64,000 nucleotides of DNA from Gracilariopsis chorda (Eukaryota > Rhodophyta > Florideophyceae > Gracilariales > Gracilariaceae), in NCBI GenBank assembly GCA_003194525.1, contig NBIV01000028.1, positions 310,001-374,000 of the forward strand, in the 5' to 3' direction. The translations under genes and the position numbers were made by a program. The notes beneath the pieces were generated by a model, which was not told the DNA's origin, made no database searches, and saw only the letters and a program-made list of their open reading frames with translations. Within the stretch, counting starts at the first letter, position 1, and the number at the start of each line of letters is the position of its first letter. Of this stretch, positions 23,491 through 32,316 are shown piece after piece.

Positions 23491-23503
23491 TCGCCCTCTC
23501 CTT
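23491..23503 (-). promoter_or_regulatory. Polypurine tract of the chromovirus
   Basis: On the element strand the sequence directly before the 3' LTR is AAGGAGAGGGCGA, a purine run where plus-strand DNA synthesis is expected to be primed. Confidence 0.7.
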
Positions 23504-23661
23504 AGGCTTGACCGTCTCGGTCGAACCGCTTGTCCTCCACGGGTATCTTCAGCCCATTGGCCGGTTACCAAGTTTTTCCTTTGGTCTCACCGTTCCTACA
23601 ACGCACCTGTCCGATTTCAGCTGTCAGCGGCACCCCGCTGCCGCCTATCCCGGCTATCCCT

Positions 23662-24090
23662 ATGGGCGTAACCAATGCGGCCGAAGCTCTCCGTGAGGTC
23701 GCTGGTGCCGCTGGCCTCAATGTTTCCGGTGGCCTTGAGGACTTATTGCGCCGCGCTAGGTCTTGGGCGCGTCGTGCGTCGCGTTACGGGGCCCTGCTGG
23801 AGGAGAATGAGGCCCTAAAGGACTCGGTGGAGCAGATCCTACAGGAGAACGCTCATGAGCTGTCCAACAAGGTCCTTGCGGACATCGACGCTCGCTATGG
23901 GCTCGCTTTGAGCGACAGTAGCGGCGGTGCAGGCTCCGCGTCCAGTGGTCCGCACAGTCCTCCGCGCAAGCGCCAGCGCACGGTGGGTCCCAGTGGTCAG
24001 AGTTCCGGTGGTCAGGCGCCAACCGATGGCGGTGGTGGTGCGTCTGAGGGCCAGGGCGGCGACGCGATCACGCCGGCTCCATCGGCCTGA
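23662..24090 (+). CDS. Antisense accessory protein with basic-zipper-like layout
   Basis: A 142-codon frame on the strand opposite to gag-pol, between the 3' LTR and the end of pol. The start is the first ATG, at 23,662; the frame also lies open upstream without an ATG. Residues 29-41 are basic (LRRARSWARRASR). They run into a leucine-rich helix at 44-75 (ALLEENEALKDSVEQIL) that should form a coiled coil, an arrangement like bZIP factors, although the conserved bZIP Asn is missing. Residues 99-106 (SPPRKRQR) resemble a nuclear-localisation signal, and the tail is Gly/Ser-rich. AATAAA follows 30 bases after the stop. I know no standard chromovirus protein like it. Function, perhaps regulation of the element or host chromatin binding, is inference. 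A non-coding explanation remains possible. Confidence 0.6.
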   Translation: MGVTNAAEALREVAGAAGLNVSGGLEDLLRRARSWARRASRYGALLEENEALKDSVEQILQENAHELSNKVLADIDARYGLALSDSSGGAGSASSGPHSPPRKRQRTVGPSGQSSGGQAPTDGGGGASEGQGGDAITPAPSA

Positions 24091-24120
24091 GGGTACTCTT
24101 CAATTAGCCTGTTAGGTCTC

Positions 24121-24126
24121 AATAAA
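24121..24126 (+). terminator. Polyadenylation signal AATAAA for antisense gene
   Basis: Canonical AATAAA on the plus strand, 30 bases after the TGA of the antisense frame. Together with the TATA-like site in the LTR it outlines a complete antisense transcription unit of about 0.7 kb. Confidence 0.5.
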
Positions 24127-24912
24127 GTCAAGTTATCCATTGGTTATTACGTCCGTTTCCCTTAGGTCGGCTTGACCGGCCTTCAGGTCAATTAGTGCGG
24201 TGGGTTGCCCTCAGGGTGCACCGCGACGGTTCGCGCTCCAGTGGACTTGCAACAGTTTGCAGTAGCCAATGGAGGCGTAGTGATCTCGCTCGGCGTGGCC
24301 GGTTTCTCAGGGCAGCGGTTGTCCAATGGGCGTGGACACGTGCCCAACGTGGGAGCGCTGGGGCTCGTGCCCATTCTGGACAACACCCTTGGCACTCGAA
24401 AAATCAAGCGAAGAAATTGTCCATTGGAAATTGTTGATTTTTTGAGATGCCAGTGGCCAGCGCGCGCGCTTCTTGCGTGGTCGCACAATGTGCCCGTACG
24501 GTGCCGTTTCGGCCGAAACGAGGAGACTCCGAATCGGCTGTCCGTTGGTCTGTGCGCGGCCTAGAAGCCGAGATATCGGCCGTTCTTTGCTTTGGCCGAT
24601 TTCGGGGCGTGCAACGCCACTTCAAAAAATTGTCCATTTGGCCGACGGCGTTTTTGATCAAGCGCGCGCGCCTTGGCAGGCGCTGCCCGCGCTGTAAGTC
24701 CATCGGATGTTTCATTGGGCTGATAGTTAGTGCCAAAATTAGTGTGCGCCAGAGGCAGGCCGCACTATAGTTAGACCAGAGGATGGTTAGCGCTCCGCGC
24801 CGTGGCCCATGGAAAGCCAGATCGGCTTAGCGCGCGTAGTGCGCGTGCTTAGTACGTCTGTCCTATGGTCAGCTCAGCGACTTTAGCGCGATAGCTAGCG
24901 ACGTCCATTGGA
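24127..24912. other. Chromovirus 3' internal region without assigned gene
   Basis: About 790 bp between the antisense polyadenylation signal and the stop of pol. Several frames are open but none has a recognisable domain. TCCATTGG and CCAATGG words recur (for example 24,905-24,911). It may be a 3' untranslated region or hold signals for either transcript. Confidence 0.5.
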
Positions 24913-27900
24913 TTAATTCGAACCTTGACCATTGGATTTCAATATGTATGCCCCCTCCTTAAGGTCGCGCTCCGTGCGGCCCATGCGGCGCCAAAACCTA
25001 AGGACAAAGTTCTCCGGGATGTTCTCCCGGGGTTCCCATGTGTCCTCAGAGGGTTTGTAGCCGTACCAATGGACACGGTATTTGACGACGCCGTCGTCGT
25101 CAATGCCGGCATTGACCACACGGTCTATAGCGCTTTCCTTAGGAAGTGAAGATACGTCCTTCGGAACATCCACAGGCCACTCCTCGGGGAGATCCATCTC
25201 GTCCAAAGGGGCGTAACCATCATTGGCCAACTGGGACGGTACTCCGTCGTTGTGTTCCTCTTGGGATGAGGGGGCCAGTGGGTCAGCCGAGACGGCCTTT
25301 GGAAGTGGTGTAGCGATCAATGGATCTGCCGTAACTACCTTAGGGCGGGACGAAAGCTGCTCGTCCGTAGGTGTAGAGTCCTGTACGGCGGAATTGGGAG
25401 CATCTGAAGGGGCGTCCTCAGGAGTTTCCAAAGGGGAACCAGTGGGCTTCGGCGGCATAGGCGCGGCCGTAACGCGGTCAATTGCGACGGTGTCCTGTAG
25501 GCCATCGATTTCAATAGTGACCGTATGGGACGTAGCTGAGAGAACCTTATAGGAACCAGTGGACCGTGGGAGGAGCTTTCGAGTGATGACCTCGATATCG
25601 TCCTGCGGCTTATCCGATGGAGCGCGGTCTAAGTAGACCATGTCACCGGCCTTAAAGGATAGCGTAAACCTGACGGACTTATCGAAGTCATCCTTGTACC
25701 TCCGTTGGGACTTGTTCAACCGTGCTCTGGCCGTACGGATGATATCGTCAATCCGCTTCCGGGTGTACCGTTTGGCCTGGGCAGGGGTCATTTCTGCCGT
25801 GAAGTCCTGTGGTATCCAGCTGTCCTTAAGGTCAACCGCAAAGTGCGGGGGCTGTCGCGTGAGCGTTAGGTCGAAGGGTGTAGTCCCCGTGGACCGATGG
25901 ACTTGCGTGTTATACGCATAGACCAGTGGTCCGACGTAGTCATCCCAATCGGCCTGGTGCTCTGCAACATAATGCACCAACCTGTCCTTAATGGTTCTAT
26001 TGAAGCGCTCAGCCTGTCCATTGGTCTGCGGATGATAAGCCGTTGTGGTGACGTGCTTAATTCCTAAGGTCGAACAGACGTGAGCGAAGAATTTCGACAC
26101 GAATTGTGGCCCGTTGTCCGATAGGAGATAAAGTGGCAGACCATATGGATACACCCAATGGGTCAAGAACGCCATTGCTACGTCAGTGGCCGTAGTGGAC
26201 CTCATGGGAATAGCTCTGGTGAGCTTGGTGAACCGATCGGTAAGCACCAATATAAATTTGTTCCCATGGGTCGTTGACGGTAATGGCCCTAGGATATCCG
26301 TAGCGATAAACTCCAGTGGTCCTGCGGCTGGGAACAGCTTCAACTTGGCCTGATGGATGGTTTTCGAGCCGCGTGCTTTCACGCACGAAGCGCATGTCCT
26401 AGAGGTCTGCCAGAGGTCATTAGCCATAAAGGGCCAGTAGAAATGTTTCCTTAAGGACTGATACATTCTTGTTCCGCCAGGATGGCCGGCCAACCGGGGG
26501 TAATGGGCGAGGTATAGAACCCGTGCCCTGAGGACCTTGGGAATGACCCGCTGGATTGCTCCGTCCAGAGGGGCTCTGCGACAGAGCAGTCCGAATCGGT
26601 CGTAGTCGAACAGACAGCCAGGGGTCCCGACGAGGTCAGCCTGGTTTTTGCAGTACTCGTCGTCCTTTTGGGCCTGAAGGAGCTCATCCAGCGTGATGGG
26701 CAAGAGCTCCTTTTCCTCTGGTTGAACCGCATGAACCTCAAGGGTCCGCGCTTCGCTGTCGTCATCCATAGGCCAGTCCACAAGGTAAACTGCATTCACG
26801 TCCACATCGGAGTCATCGCAATTAACGCGTCCTAGAAGGAAGTCATCCTCATGGTCAGATTCATAACCTGAAAGGTCCGGCGTGGGTAGCTCGTCGTCCA
26901 GTGGGGATTCGTCGGTGCCGTCGGTTAGGATCCTAGAGAGGGCATCCGCTGCTCGGTGCTTGATCCCCGGCCTATAGGCAACGTCGAAATCAAACTCCGA
27001 CAGGCGCAATCTCCATCGGGCGAGCCTGCTGGACGCGTCGGTCATGTTCATAAGCCACCTGAGGGAATGATGATCAGTCCTAATGGTAAAGCGGACTCCT
27101 TCCAAGTATGGCCTTAAGGTTAATACTGACCAGACAATGGCTAAGCACTCCTTCTCGGACGTGCTATAATTCCGCTCTGCGCTCGTTAGCGAGCGGCTCC
27201 AATATCCAATTGGTCTATAGTCCTTCGGAGATTCTTGTTCCTGGAGGAGAACACATCCAATTTGGCCATCGGACGCATCCGTATCAAGGATGTACGGTTT
27301 GTCCGGTTTAGGCAAGGCCAATATAGGAGGGTTCAGAAGCTTATCCCGCAGGGCCTCAAAAGCTTCGTATTGTTCGTCCGTCAGGCAATCGAACTCCGAT
27401 GGGGTCCCTTTGCGCAGCATGTCGTTAAGCGGCGCAGCGATCTTTGCAAACCCTTGGACAAAGCGACGATAGACGTTGCACAGACCTAAAAAAGAACGCA
27501 ACTCCGTATGGGTCCTGGGGGGCTTAGCTTGCCGTATGGCGTCAATCGTCCTCGAGGCAACCTGTAGGCAGCCAGGGCGGACCAGATGGCCAAGATAATC
27601 CACAGAGGACTGGAAAAAGAAGCACTTGGGGAGCTTCAAAGTTATTCCGGCCTCACGGAGAATCCTCAGGACTGTTCTAACATGGGAGAAATGTTCACCA
27701 ATGGTCTTCGAAAAGATGATAACGTCATCCAAGTAGACCAGCGCGAACTTCCATTTGACCCTAGATAGGATAATGTCCATTGCCCTCTGGAACGTCGCGG
27801 GTGCGTTCATTAATCCAAAGGGCATCCGAATGAATCGGAAAAGTCCCTCGTGGGTCGTAAACGTGGTCAGCGGCTTCGCGTCATCGTCCAGTGGTATTTG

Positions 27901-29175
27901 CCAATATCCCCAATTGGCGTCCAAGGTGGTAAAGACAGCTGCCTCTCCTAAGGAATCGAGACAGTCGTCCATCCGGGGGATAGGGTACGAATCCCGTTTG
28001 GTCATAGCGTTGAGCTTCCTATAGTCAACGCAAAACCTGACGGAGCCATCCTTCTTGGCCACAAGGACAAAAGGGCTTGCCCATTCGGACTGATGAGGAG
28101 GAGCTGGCTCGATGACGTTGGCCCTCCTCATCTTGTCCATCTGTTCGGCCACGATGGTTCTTCCTTTTAGGCCCGTCCTATAGGGGTGCTGGTACACTGG
28201 CTTCGCGTCGTCCTTAAGGTCAATTCGGTGCTTTGTCGCCCGAATCTCGCCTAGCTGGCCAGACCACATGGATTTGAATTCCCGAAGGAGCTCTATAACC
28301 TGAGGCCTATAGGATTCGAATTCGTCGCCCATGTTGACGTCCCCCTCCCAGGACTCGACGTCCTCGTCGTCGTCCGGTTGGGAGTTGTCCATATTGGTTT
28401 CCATAATGGCCACAGGAGCTGGCAGGGCGATGCCAACTACTGTTCCTTTAGGTAATCGAACCGGGTGGTCAGTGAAGTTACTGATACTGACCACAAAGGG
28501 CTGCCGCGGACGGATGTCCATAACTCCATTGGCCATAAGGGTGAGTTGACGCCGGATCGTCTTGGGATGATTCTGCAGCGTCAAAAGACCAGAGGACTCG
28601 CACTGAACCCAAGCGGTGGTCTGAGTCATCGCAGGGATGACCAGGGCTTTTGTGAGCCTGACCTTATTGGACACAGTGTTCGTCGCCAGTGGAGGTTTCC
28701 GCGGGTTTGCCTCAGGTCCCGGCTTGGAACCTATCAGGGCCACAGGATGTGCGCGATAGAACGCGACTTTCCGAAGGCCAGGGTAGATGGCCTTCACGTA
28801 GCGGTCGATGAAGGAAGTCCCAAGGATACATTCCGCTCCCAAGTTTGGACATACGAGGAACCACGTGCGGACTCGCAAACTGCCCAGTTGGACAAATAAA
28901 GAAATGATTCCTTTAATGGCCATTGGTCTGCGCGAAGCATCAGTGATCCTAGGGGTCTTCCTCACCTGAACCTTGTCTTCCCAACCACTCGGTAGGACCT
29001 TAGGATGTACCAAATTGGGCCCAGCGCCCGTGTCCAGCACACTCGTAGCCACTCTAGAGTGTGAGGGGCGGAGTCCTATGGTCATTCGAACTTTATAGTT
29101 CTCCTTCCTCAGGACACAAATAGGGTCCTGGTCATCCAGCGACGGCTCCAAAGGGTCGTCGATCCATTCGTCCAT
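24913..29175 (-). CDS. pol: Chromovirus Pol polyprotein with chromodomain
   Basis: 1,420 residues from the first ATG, though synthesis is probably as a Gag-Pol fusion by -1 frameshift. Domains in order: aspartic protease (Asp48 in VLDTGAG); reverse transcriptase (about 330-560, YLDD at 481-484); RNase H (from about 625, catalytic Asp in ILDTDASDG); integrase zinc domain (His891, His898, Cys928, Cys931); integrase core with Asp960 (ATDILG), Asp1020 (LSDNG) and Glu1056 (NGQAERFNR); and a C-terminal chromodomain (about 1,348-1,397, YRVHWYGYKPSEDTWEP). All catalytic residues are present. The chromodomain keeps the Trp and Tyr of the usual methyl-lysine cage, but the first aromatic position reads Ala (SAIDRVV). 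It probably steers integration to particular chromatin. Confidence 0.96.
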   Translation of the reverse strand: MDEWIDDPLEPSLDDQDPICVLRKENYKVRMTIGLRPSHSRVATSVLDTGAGPNLVHPKVLPSGWEDKVQVRKTPRITDASRRPMAIKGIISLFVQLGSLRVRTWFLVCPNLGAECILGTSFIDRYVKAIYPGLRKVAFYRAHPVALIGSKPGPEANPRKPPLATNTVSNKVRLTKALVIPAMTQTTAWVQCESSGLLTLQNHPKTIRRQLTLMANGVMDIRPRQPFVVSISNFTDHPVRLPKGTVVGIALPAPVAIMETNMDNSQPDDDEDVESWEGDVNMGDEFESYRPQVIELLREFKSMWSGQLGEIRATKHRIDLKDDAKPVYQHPYRTGLKGRTIVAEQMDKMRRANVIEPAPPHQSEWASPFVLVAKKDGSVRFCVDYRKLNAMTKRDSYPIPRMDDCLDSLGEAAVFTTLDANWGYWQIPLDDDAKPLTTFTTHEGLFRFIRMPFGLMNAPATFQRAMDIILSRVKWKFALVYLDDVIIFSKTIGEHFSHVRTVLRILREAGITLKLPKCFFFQSSVDYLGHLVRPGCLQVASRTIDAIRQAKPPRTHTELRSFLGLCNVYRRFVQGFAKIAAPLNDMLRKGTPSEFDCLTDEQYEAFEALRDKLLNPPILALPKPDKPYILDTDASDGQIGCVLLQEQESPKDYRPIGYWSRSLTSAERNYSTSEKECLAIVWSVLTLRPYLEGVRFTIRTDHHSLRWLMNMTDASSRLARWRLRLSEFDFDVAYRPGIKHRAADALSRILTDGTDESPLDDELPTPDLSGYESDHEDDFLLGRVNCDDSDVDVNAVYLVDWPMDDDSEARTLEVHAVQPEEKELLPITLDELLQAQKDDEYCKNQADLVGTPGCLFDYDRFGLLCRRAPLDGAIQRVIPKVLRARVLYLAHYPRLAGHPGGTRMYQSLRKHFYWPFMANDLWQTSRTCASCVKARGSKTIHQAKLKLFPAAGPLEFIATDILGPLPSTTHGNKFILVLTDRFTKLTRAIPMRSTTATDVAMAFLTHWVYPYGLPLYLLSDNGPQFVSKFFAHVCSTLGIKHVTTTAYHPQTNGQAERFNRTIKDRLVHYVAEHQADWDDYVGPLVYAYNTQVHRSTGTTPFDLTLTRQPPHFAVDLKDSWIPQDFTAEMTPAQAKRYTRKRIDDIIRTARARLNKSQRRYKDDFDKSVRFTLSFKAGDMVYLDRAPSDKPQDDIEVITRKLLPRSTGSYKVLSATSHTVTIEIDGLQDTVAIDRVTAAPMPPKPTGSPLETPEDAPSDAPNSAVQDSTPTDEQLSSRPKVVTADPLIATPLPKAVSADPLAPSSQEEHNDGVPSQLANDGYAPLDEMDLPEEWPVDVPKDVSSLPKESAIDRVVNAGIDDDGVVKYRVHWYGYKPSEDTWEPRENIPENFVLRFWRRMGRTERDLKEGAYILKSNGQGSN

Positions 29176-29276
29176 TGGTTGGTGAGACTCCGAAGGACTT
29201 CTGGAGTCAGATGACTCCTGTCCATCGGGGTTGAGGCAGGGATTCTCAGAGGGGCGGCTTGCCTCAGGTCGCTCCT

Positions 29277-29415
29277 CTACGCGTTTTCCTGTTCGGTCTT
29301 TCCGTGACGGTCCACTGGAGCTTCCACGGGGGTCACCTGAGGGACAGTATCCGTATCGGAAATATCGACAGCGTTGACCTGAGAGGCTGGAGCCTCCCGC
29401 GGCGTGGCGTATCGA
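29277..29415 (-). promoter_or_regulatory. gag/pol overlap and probable -1 frameshift region
   Basis: The pol frame is open from 29,415, upstream of the gag stop (TAG, 29,277-29,279), giving a 139-base overlap in the -1 frame. Just before the stop gag reads CAG GAA AAC GCG TAG. G-GAA-AAC (29,283-29,289) is a possible but non-canonical slippery site, since its first three bases are not identical. Other sites upstream in the overlap are not excluded. Confidence 0.55.
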
Positions 29416-31451
29416 CTAGACCCTGAGGACTGATTCCGCTGGTACTGACGAGGGTAATTTCCCTCCGCCCTCCTGGCCTGGAAGTTCTCATCCCTTAGGG
29501 CCAACAGGTTCTTGCGAACGTCCTCCGGCATGAACTTCATGCAATCACACGGCCTGGCCGTGGAAAGGCAGAGGTAGCAAGGGGGCCCGCGGGTGAATAC
29601 GTCCTTCCTAGGTTGGACGAAAGTATACCGCGGCGTCGTTTGTCCAGATGGAGTAGTAGTAGTTCCAGTGGCCGATATGGATGGAGCACCAGACGGAGCG
29701 GAAGAAAAAGAGACCGCAAGGATATCTCCTTCTTCCGAACGGATGTTACCAGTGGACTCGCTTTCAGAAGAGTTGACCATATGGACTTTGGAACTCTTCC
29801 TTAAGGGTGATGCTCGGCCTCTGGTATCCAAGTCAGCCGCTCGGCGGGATGTCCTATAGGTCTTGCCGTATCCTTCGGCATATGTGACCAGCTGTCGGAA
29901 CGAGAGGCGTTGGTTGTCCGAGTGGTGATTACGCACGTGAGTCCTAATGGCCGGCAGCAATCCAGCGATGAAGTGCTGCTTGAGTCGCCCTTCGGAAAAC
30001 ACATTCCCACAGCGGTACGCCTTCTTCCACAGTTGGTCAGCAAAGTCCGTTTCGGTTACGTTAGTGCTTTGCCTAAAGGAAATCACGTCCTGATGGGCAT
30101 CCATGATTACGTCATCAGTGGCGTACGTCTCCAAAAGGTAATGGACGACCTCTGGGTAGGACCTAAGGAGCTCCCTATCGGTCGCATCCATTGGGTCACT
30201 GGAACCGGAGATCTTCGAAACCACATGGTCACGCGCTTGTCCACTGAGGAAAAACTGAAACAGATACAGAGCGGCTCCCTCGTGGACGCCGTTCTGGTCG
30301 CAGGCCGTACGGAATTGAGACAGAAACCTAAGGACAGCAATCGGGTCAGCGCCCGAGAATTTGTCCGTGACGGTAAGCTGCATCCGTTTGGCCCACTTGG
30401 TGACTCGTCGAGCCACCGAACCGGAATACCTTGAGGACCTGTTGTCCAGTCGGTAAGTCCGATAGTCCAACACTTTCTTAAAAAGTTCGTTGGTGGTTGC
30501 CAGCGGCCTGAGGCGTCGAACAGCCGCCTCATCCGCGTCCGTATCGGTCGAAACTGACGAGTCCGAACTGGACCCGTCATCGCTCTCGTCCGAATGGTCT
30601 CTCCTCTTCCTCGACTTCTTGTTCCTTCTAGGTCTTCTATTCTTCCTTCGGTCAGCACTTCGCTCGTCCAATGGAGCGATCTCGACATCGCCAAATCCGA
30701 TGGGTCTGCGGGCCTGCTGGGAGCCCTGGTACCTCATGGGTCGTGCAGTCATTAGGCCTTCTTGCCGGGGAGGCTCTCTTCCACTCCCTGGGTGCACTTC
30801 CATTTGGTCGTCCTGTTGGTTTACCCGGCGAGGGGCTGGTAAAGCAGCCACTCCCGGGGGTTCGGAGTGTGGTTGCCACACGGAGGCCGAAGGAATACTT
30901 TGAATATTGGCCGCGAGGGCCGGGGTGCCTACCTGGCGTGTGACCTCCGTCCGTATGGTCGAGGCCATGGCTTCCACGAAGGTCGTGGATTCCAGGACCT
31001 GAGGAACGAGGCGAGTAATCCGTTGGTCAATCATTCCGTCAAGGACCTCTGGAACACGCGTATCCAAAAGGGACTGGACGTGCTCCTCACAGAGCCGTTT
31101 CAGCTGCGGCCAAAGGACATCTGCGAGACCCCTGGAGAGGTCTTCCCTCACATCTGGAGAAGCTTCCTGTAGGTCTTGCGTCGGCGTGGCCGGCTGGGAA
31201 TTGATCCTGTTAAGGCGTGAGCGGAGACGAGCGGCCAAATTGGACTCTCTCGCAATCCGTTCAGGATTATCCACGGGGGTCAATGGACGCCCTAAAGGTT
31301 GACTGCGCGTACTCCGTCGGTCACTGCTCGCATCGGCCGCGAGGCCAATGGTTTCAGGAACCGTCGACAGTCCACTGGGGCCAGCCTGTGGCGTCCTCTG
31401 GTCATCTGGTCGGTTGTTATTTTCGGTATCCATGGGGCGGTTGCTTGTCAT
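29277..31451 (-). CDS. gag: Chromovirus Gag
   Basis: 724 residues, the structural protein that packages element RNA. The N-terminal 310 residues are polar with helical stretches (108-175) and a strongly basic cluster at 268-285 (KNRRPRRNKKSRKRR), followed by an acidic Ser/Asp run. The conserved gag core is at about 315-540 (NELFKKVLDYRTYRLDNR, then a retrotransposon-gag helix bundle). There is no standard CCHC knuckle; instead four Cys are at 625, 628, 635 and 637 (CYLCLSTARPCDC), possibly an alternative zinc or RNA-binding site. A degraded homologue lies at 42,112-43,501. The frame ends in an overlap with pol. Confidence 0.92.
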   Translation of the reverse strand: MTSNRPMDTENNNRPDDQRTPQAGPSGLSTVPETIGLAADASSDRRSTRSQPLGRPLTPVDNPERIARESNLAARLRSRLNRINSQPATPTQDLQEASPDVREDLSRGLADVLWPQLKRLCEEHVQSLLDTRVPEVLDGMIDQRITRLVPQVLESTTFVEAMASTIRTEVTRQVGTPALAANIQSIPSASVWQPHSEPPGVAALPAPRRVNQQDDQMEVHPGSGREPPRQEGLMTARPMRYQGSQQARRPIGFGDVEIAPLDERSADRRKNRRPRRNKKSRKRRDHSDESDDGSSSDSSVSTDTDADEAAVRRLRPLATTNELFKKVLDYRTYRLDNRSSRYSGSVARRVTKWAKRMQLTVTDKFSGADPIAVLRFLSQFRTACDQNGVHEGAALYLFQFFLSGQARDHVVSKISGSSDPMDATDRELLRSYPEVVHYLLETYATDDVIMDAHQDVISFRQSTNVTETDFADQLWKKAYRCGNVFSEGRLKQHFIAGLLPAIRTHVRNHHSDNQRLSFRQLVTYAEGYGKTYRTSRRAADLDTRGRASPLRKSSKVHMVNSSESESTGNIRSEEGDILAVSFSSAPSGAPSISATGTTTTPSGQTTPRYTFVQPRKDVFTRGPPCYLCLSTARPCDCMKFMPEDVRKNLLALRDENFQARRAEGNYPRQYQRNQSSGSSRYATPREAPASQVNAVDISDTDTVPQVTPVEAPVDRHGKTEQENA

Positions 31452-31541
31452 TACCAGTCCGTCGGTCCAAAGTCCAAAGGTAGAATCCCGTAAATTCTTC
31501 TTTCCTAAAGGTCTGTATCGAAACGTCCAAAGGGGATTCTA

Positions 31542-31554
31542 GGTCGGGAGACCA
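31542..31554 (-). promoter_or_regulatory. Candidate primer-binding site
   Basis: Two bases after the 5' LTR the element strand reads TGGTCTCCCGACC. TGG complements the CCA end of a tRNA, so a tRNA ending GGTCGGGAGACCA would fit. Which tRNA is unknown. Confidence 0.55.
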
Positions 31555-31556
31555 AA

Positions 31557-32034
31557 TGTAGGATAGTGAGCCAAGTGGGCAAGCTCCTAATGGTCTCGTG
31601 GTAGCGTGGCAGAGCTGGGGGGTCCTAAGGTTAATGAAGCGGCGGCGACACCTCTGGTAATGTTGGCGCAATGGGGTGGCGCTGACTACGCAGTCCTACA
31701 GGTCGGAATTGCGGTAGCGATACCTTGAAGGCCAAAGGGAATTGTGAGTACCGAGTACGGGGGTGCTCAAGACTCACAAGGGTGTCTGAGTTTACTGTCC
31801 TTAGGGGAGGCGCAGCTCGAGGTGCCTAAGTATCGGCACCGAGGCGCCTCGACCCTGTGGCACTGTAAAGTGCCCTACTCTACAGTAGCTATATCTAGTC
31901 CTATGGTTACTAATTCAATAAAACTAAATAAATTATATAAAATACAGATAGCCATCCTTGGGCCAGATACACAACGTGTATCGTCCACATGGGTCTCCAG
32001 AGTTGCGGAATCCACTGGACTTCACTATCTCACA
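31557..32034 (-). repeat. Chromovirus 5' LTR
   Basis: 478 bp, the promoter-bearing LTR for gag-pol. A TATA-like TTTTATATAA lies on the element strand at about 31,933-31,944, roughly 90 bases into the LTR. No difference from the 3' LTR was seen. Confidence 0.96.
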
Positions 32035-32039
32035 CCACT
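32035..32039. repeat. Target-site duplication, right copy (CCACT)
   Basis: Exact match to 23,008-23,012 on the other side of the chromovirus. Confidence 0.92.
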
Positions 32040-32316
32040 GCCGGGTCTCTTTCGGCTATCCGCACGACCTGCCGGGTTGTATCTTCCCTTTGGTTTCCTC
32101 CCCTTTTTCGCTTTCTATTTTCTGGATTCTCCGTGAACCAGAACACCGCTCGCACGAAACTGCGCACCACGTTGACGAGCTGGTAACCCGATTCTCGGTA
32201 TCACACCCGTCGGTGTACCCGGAAACCACTTCGGTTTTACAACCGAACACCGTGTGGTACGGAAGGTCCTGTCGCTGCGCCTACCTTGCAAGAGAGCAAG
32301 GCCGCGAACACCCTTA
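32040..32316. repeat. Older LTR-like repeat, right part
   Basis: Continues the repeat broken at 23,012 and is similar to 40,696-40,980, starting at the shared CCGGGTCTCTTTCG. It ends near a small hairpin (CCTTGC 32,284-32,289, GCAAGG 32,296-32,301) followed by CCGCGAACACC. Confidence 0.8.

Larger units (their letters stand above)
23013..32034 (-). mobile_element. Young, apparently intact Ty3/gypsy chromovirus (9,022 bp)
   Basis: Two 478 bp LTRs in direct orientation, a CCACT target duplication, primer-binding-like and polypurine sites, full-length gag and pol on the minus strand, and a C-terminal chromodomain. Integrase follows RNase H, the Ty3/gypsy order. I see no difference between the LTRs and no stop or frameshift in the domains, so insertion was recent and the element may be active. 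Two unusual points are the long interval between pol and the 3' LTR (about 1.4 kb) carrying an antisense frame, and the density of CC-W(3-5)-GG words. Confidence 0.96.

Noticed and set aside
23200..23505. Plus-strand frame within the LTR, present in both LTRs
   Set aside because: It is duplicated only because the LTRs are identical; it has no domain and runs through LTR stem-loops and the A/T-rich block.
24195..24770. Open frames on both strands between the antisense gene and pol
   Set aside because: Several overlapping frames, none with an obvious domain; treated as untranslated region.
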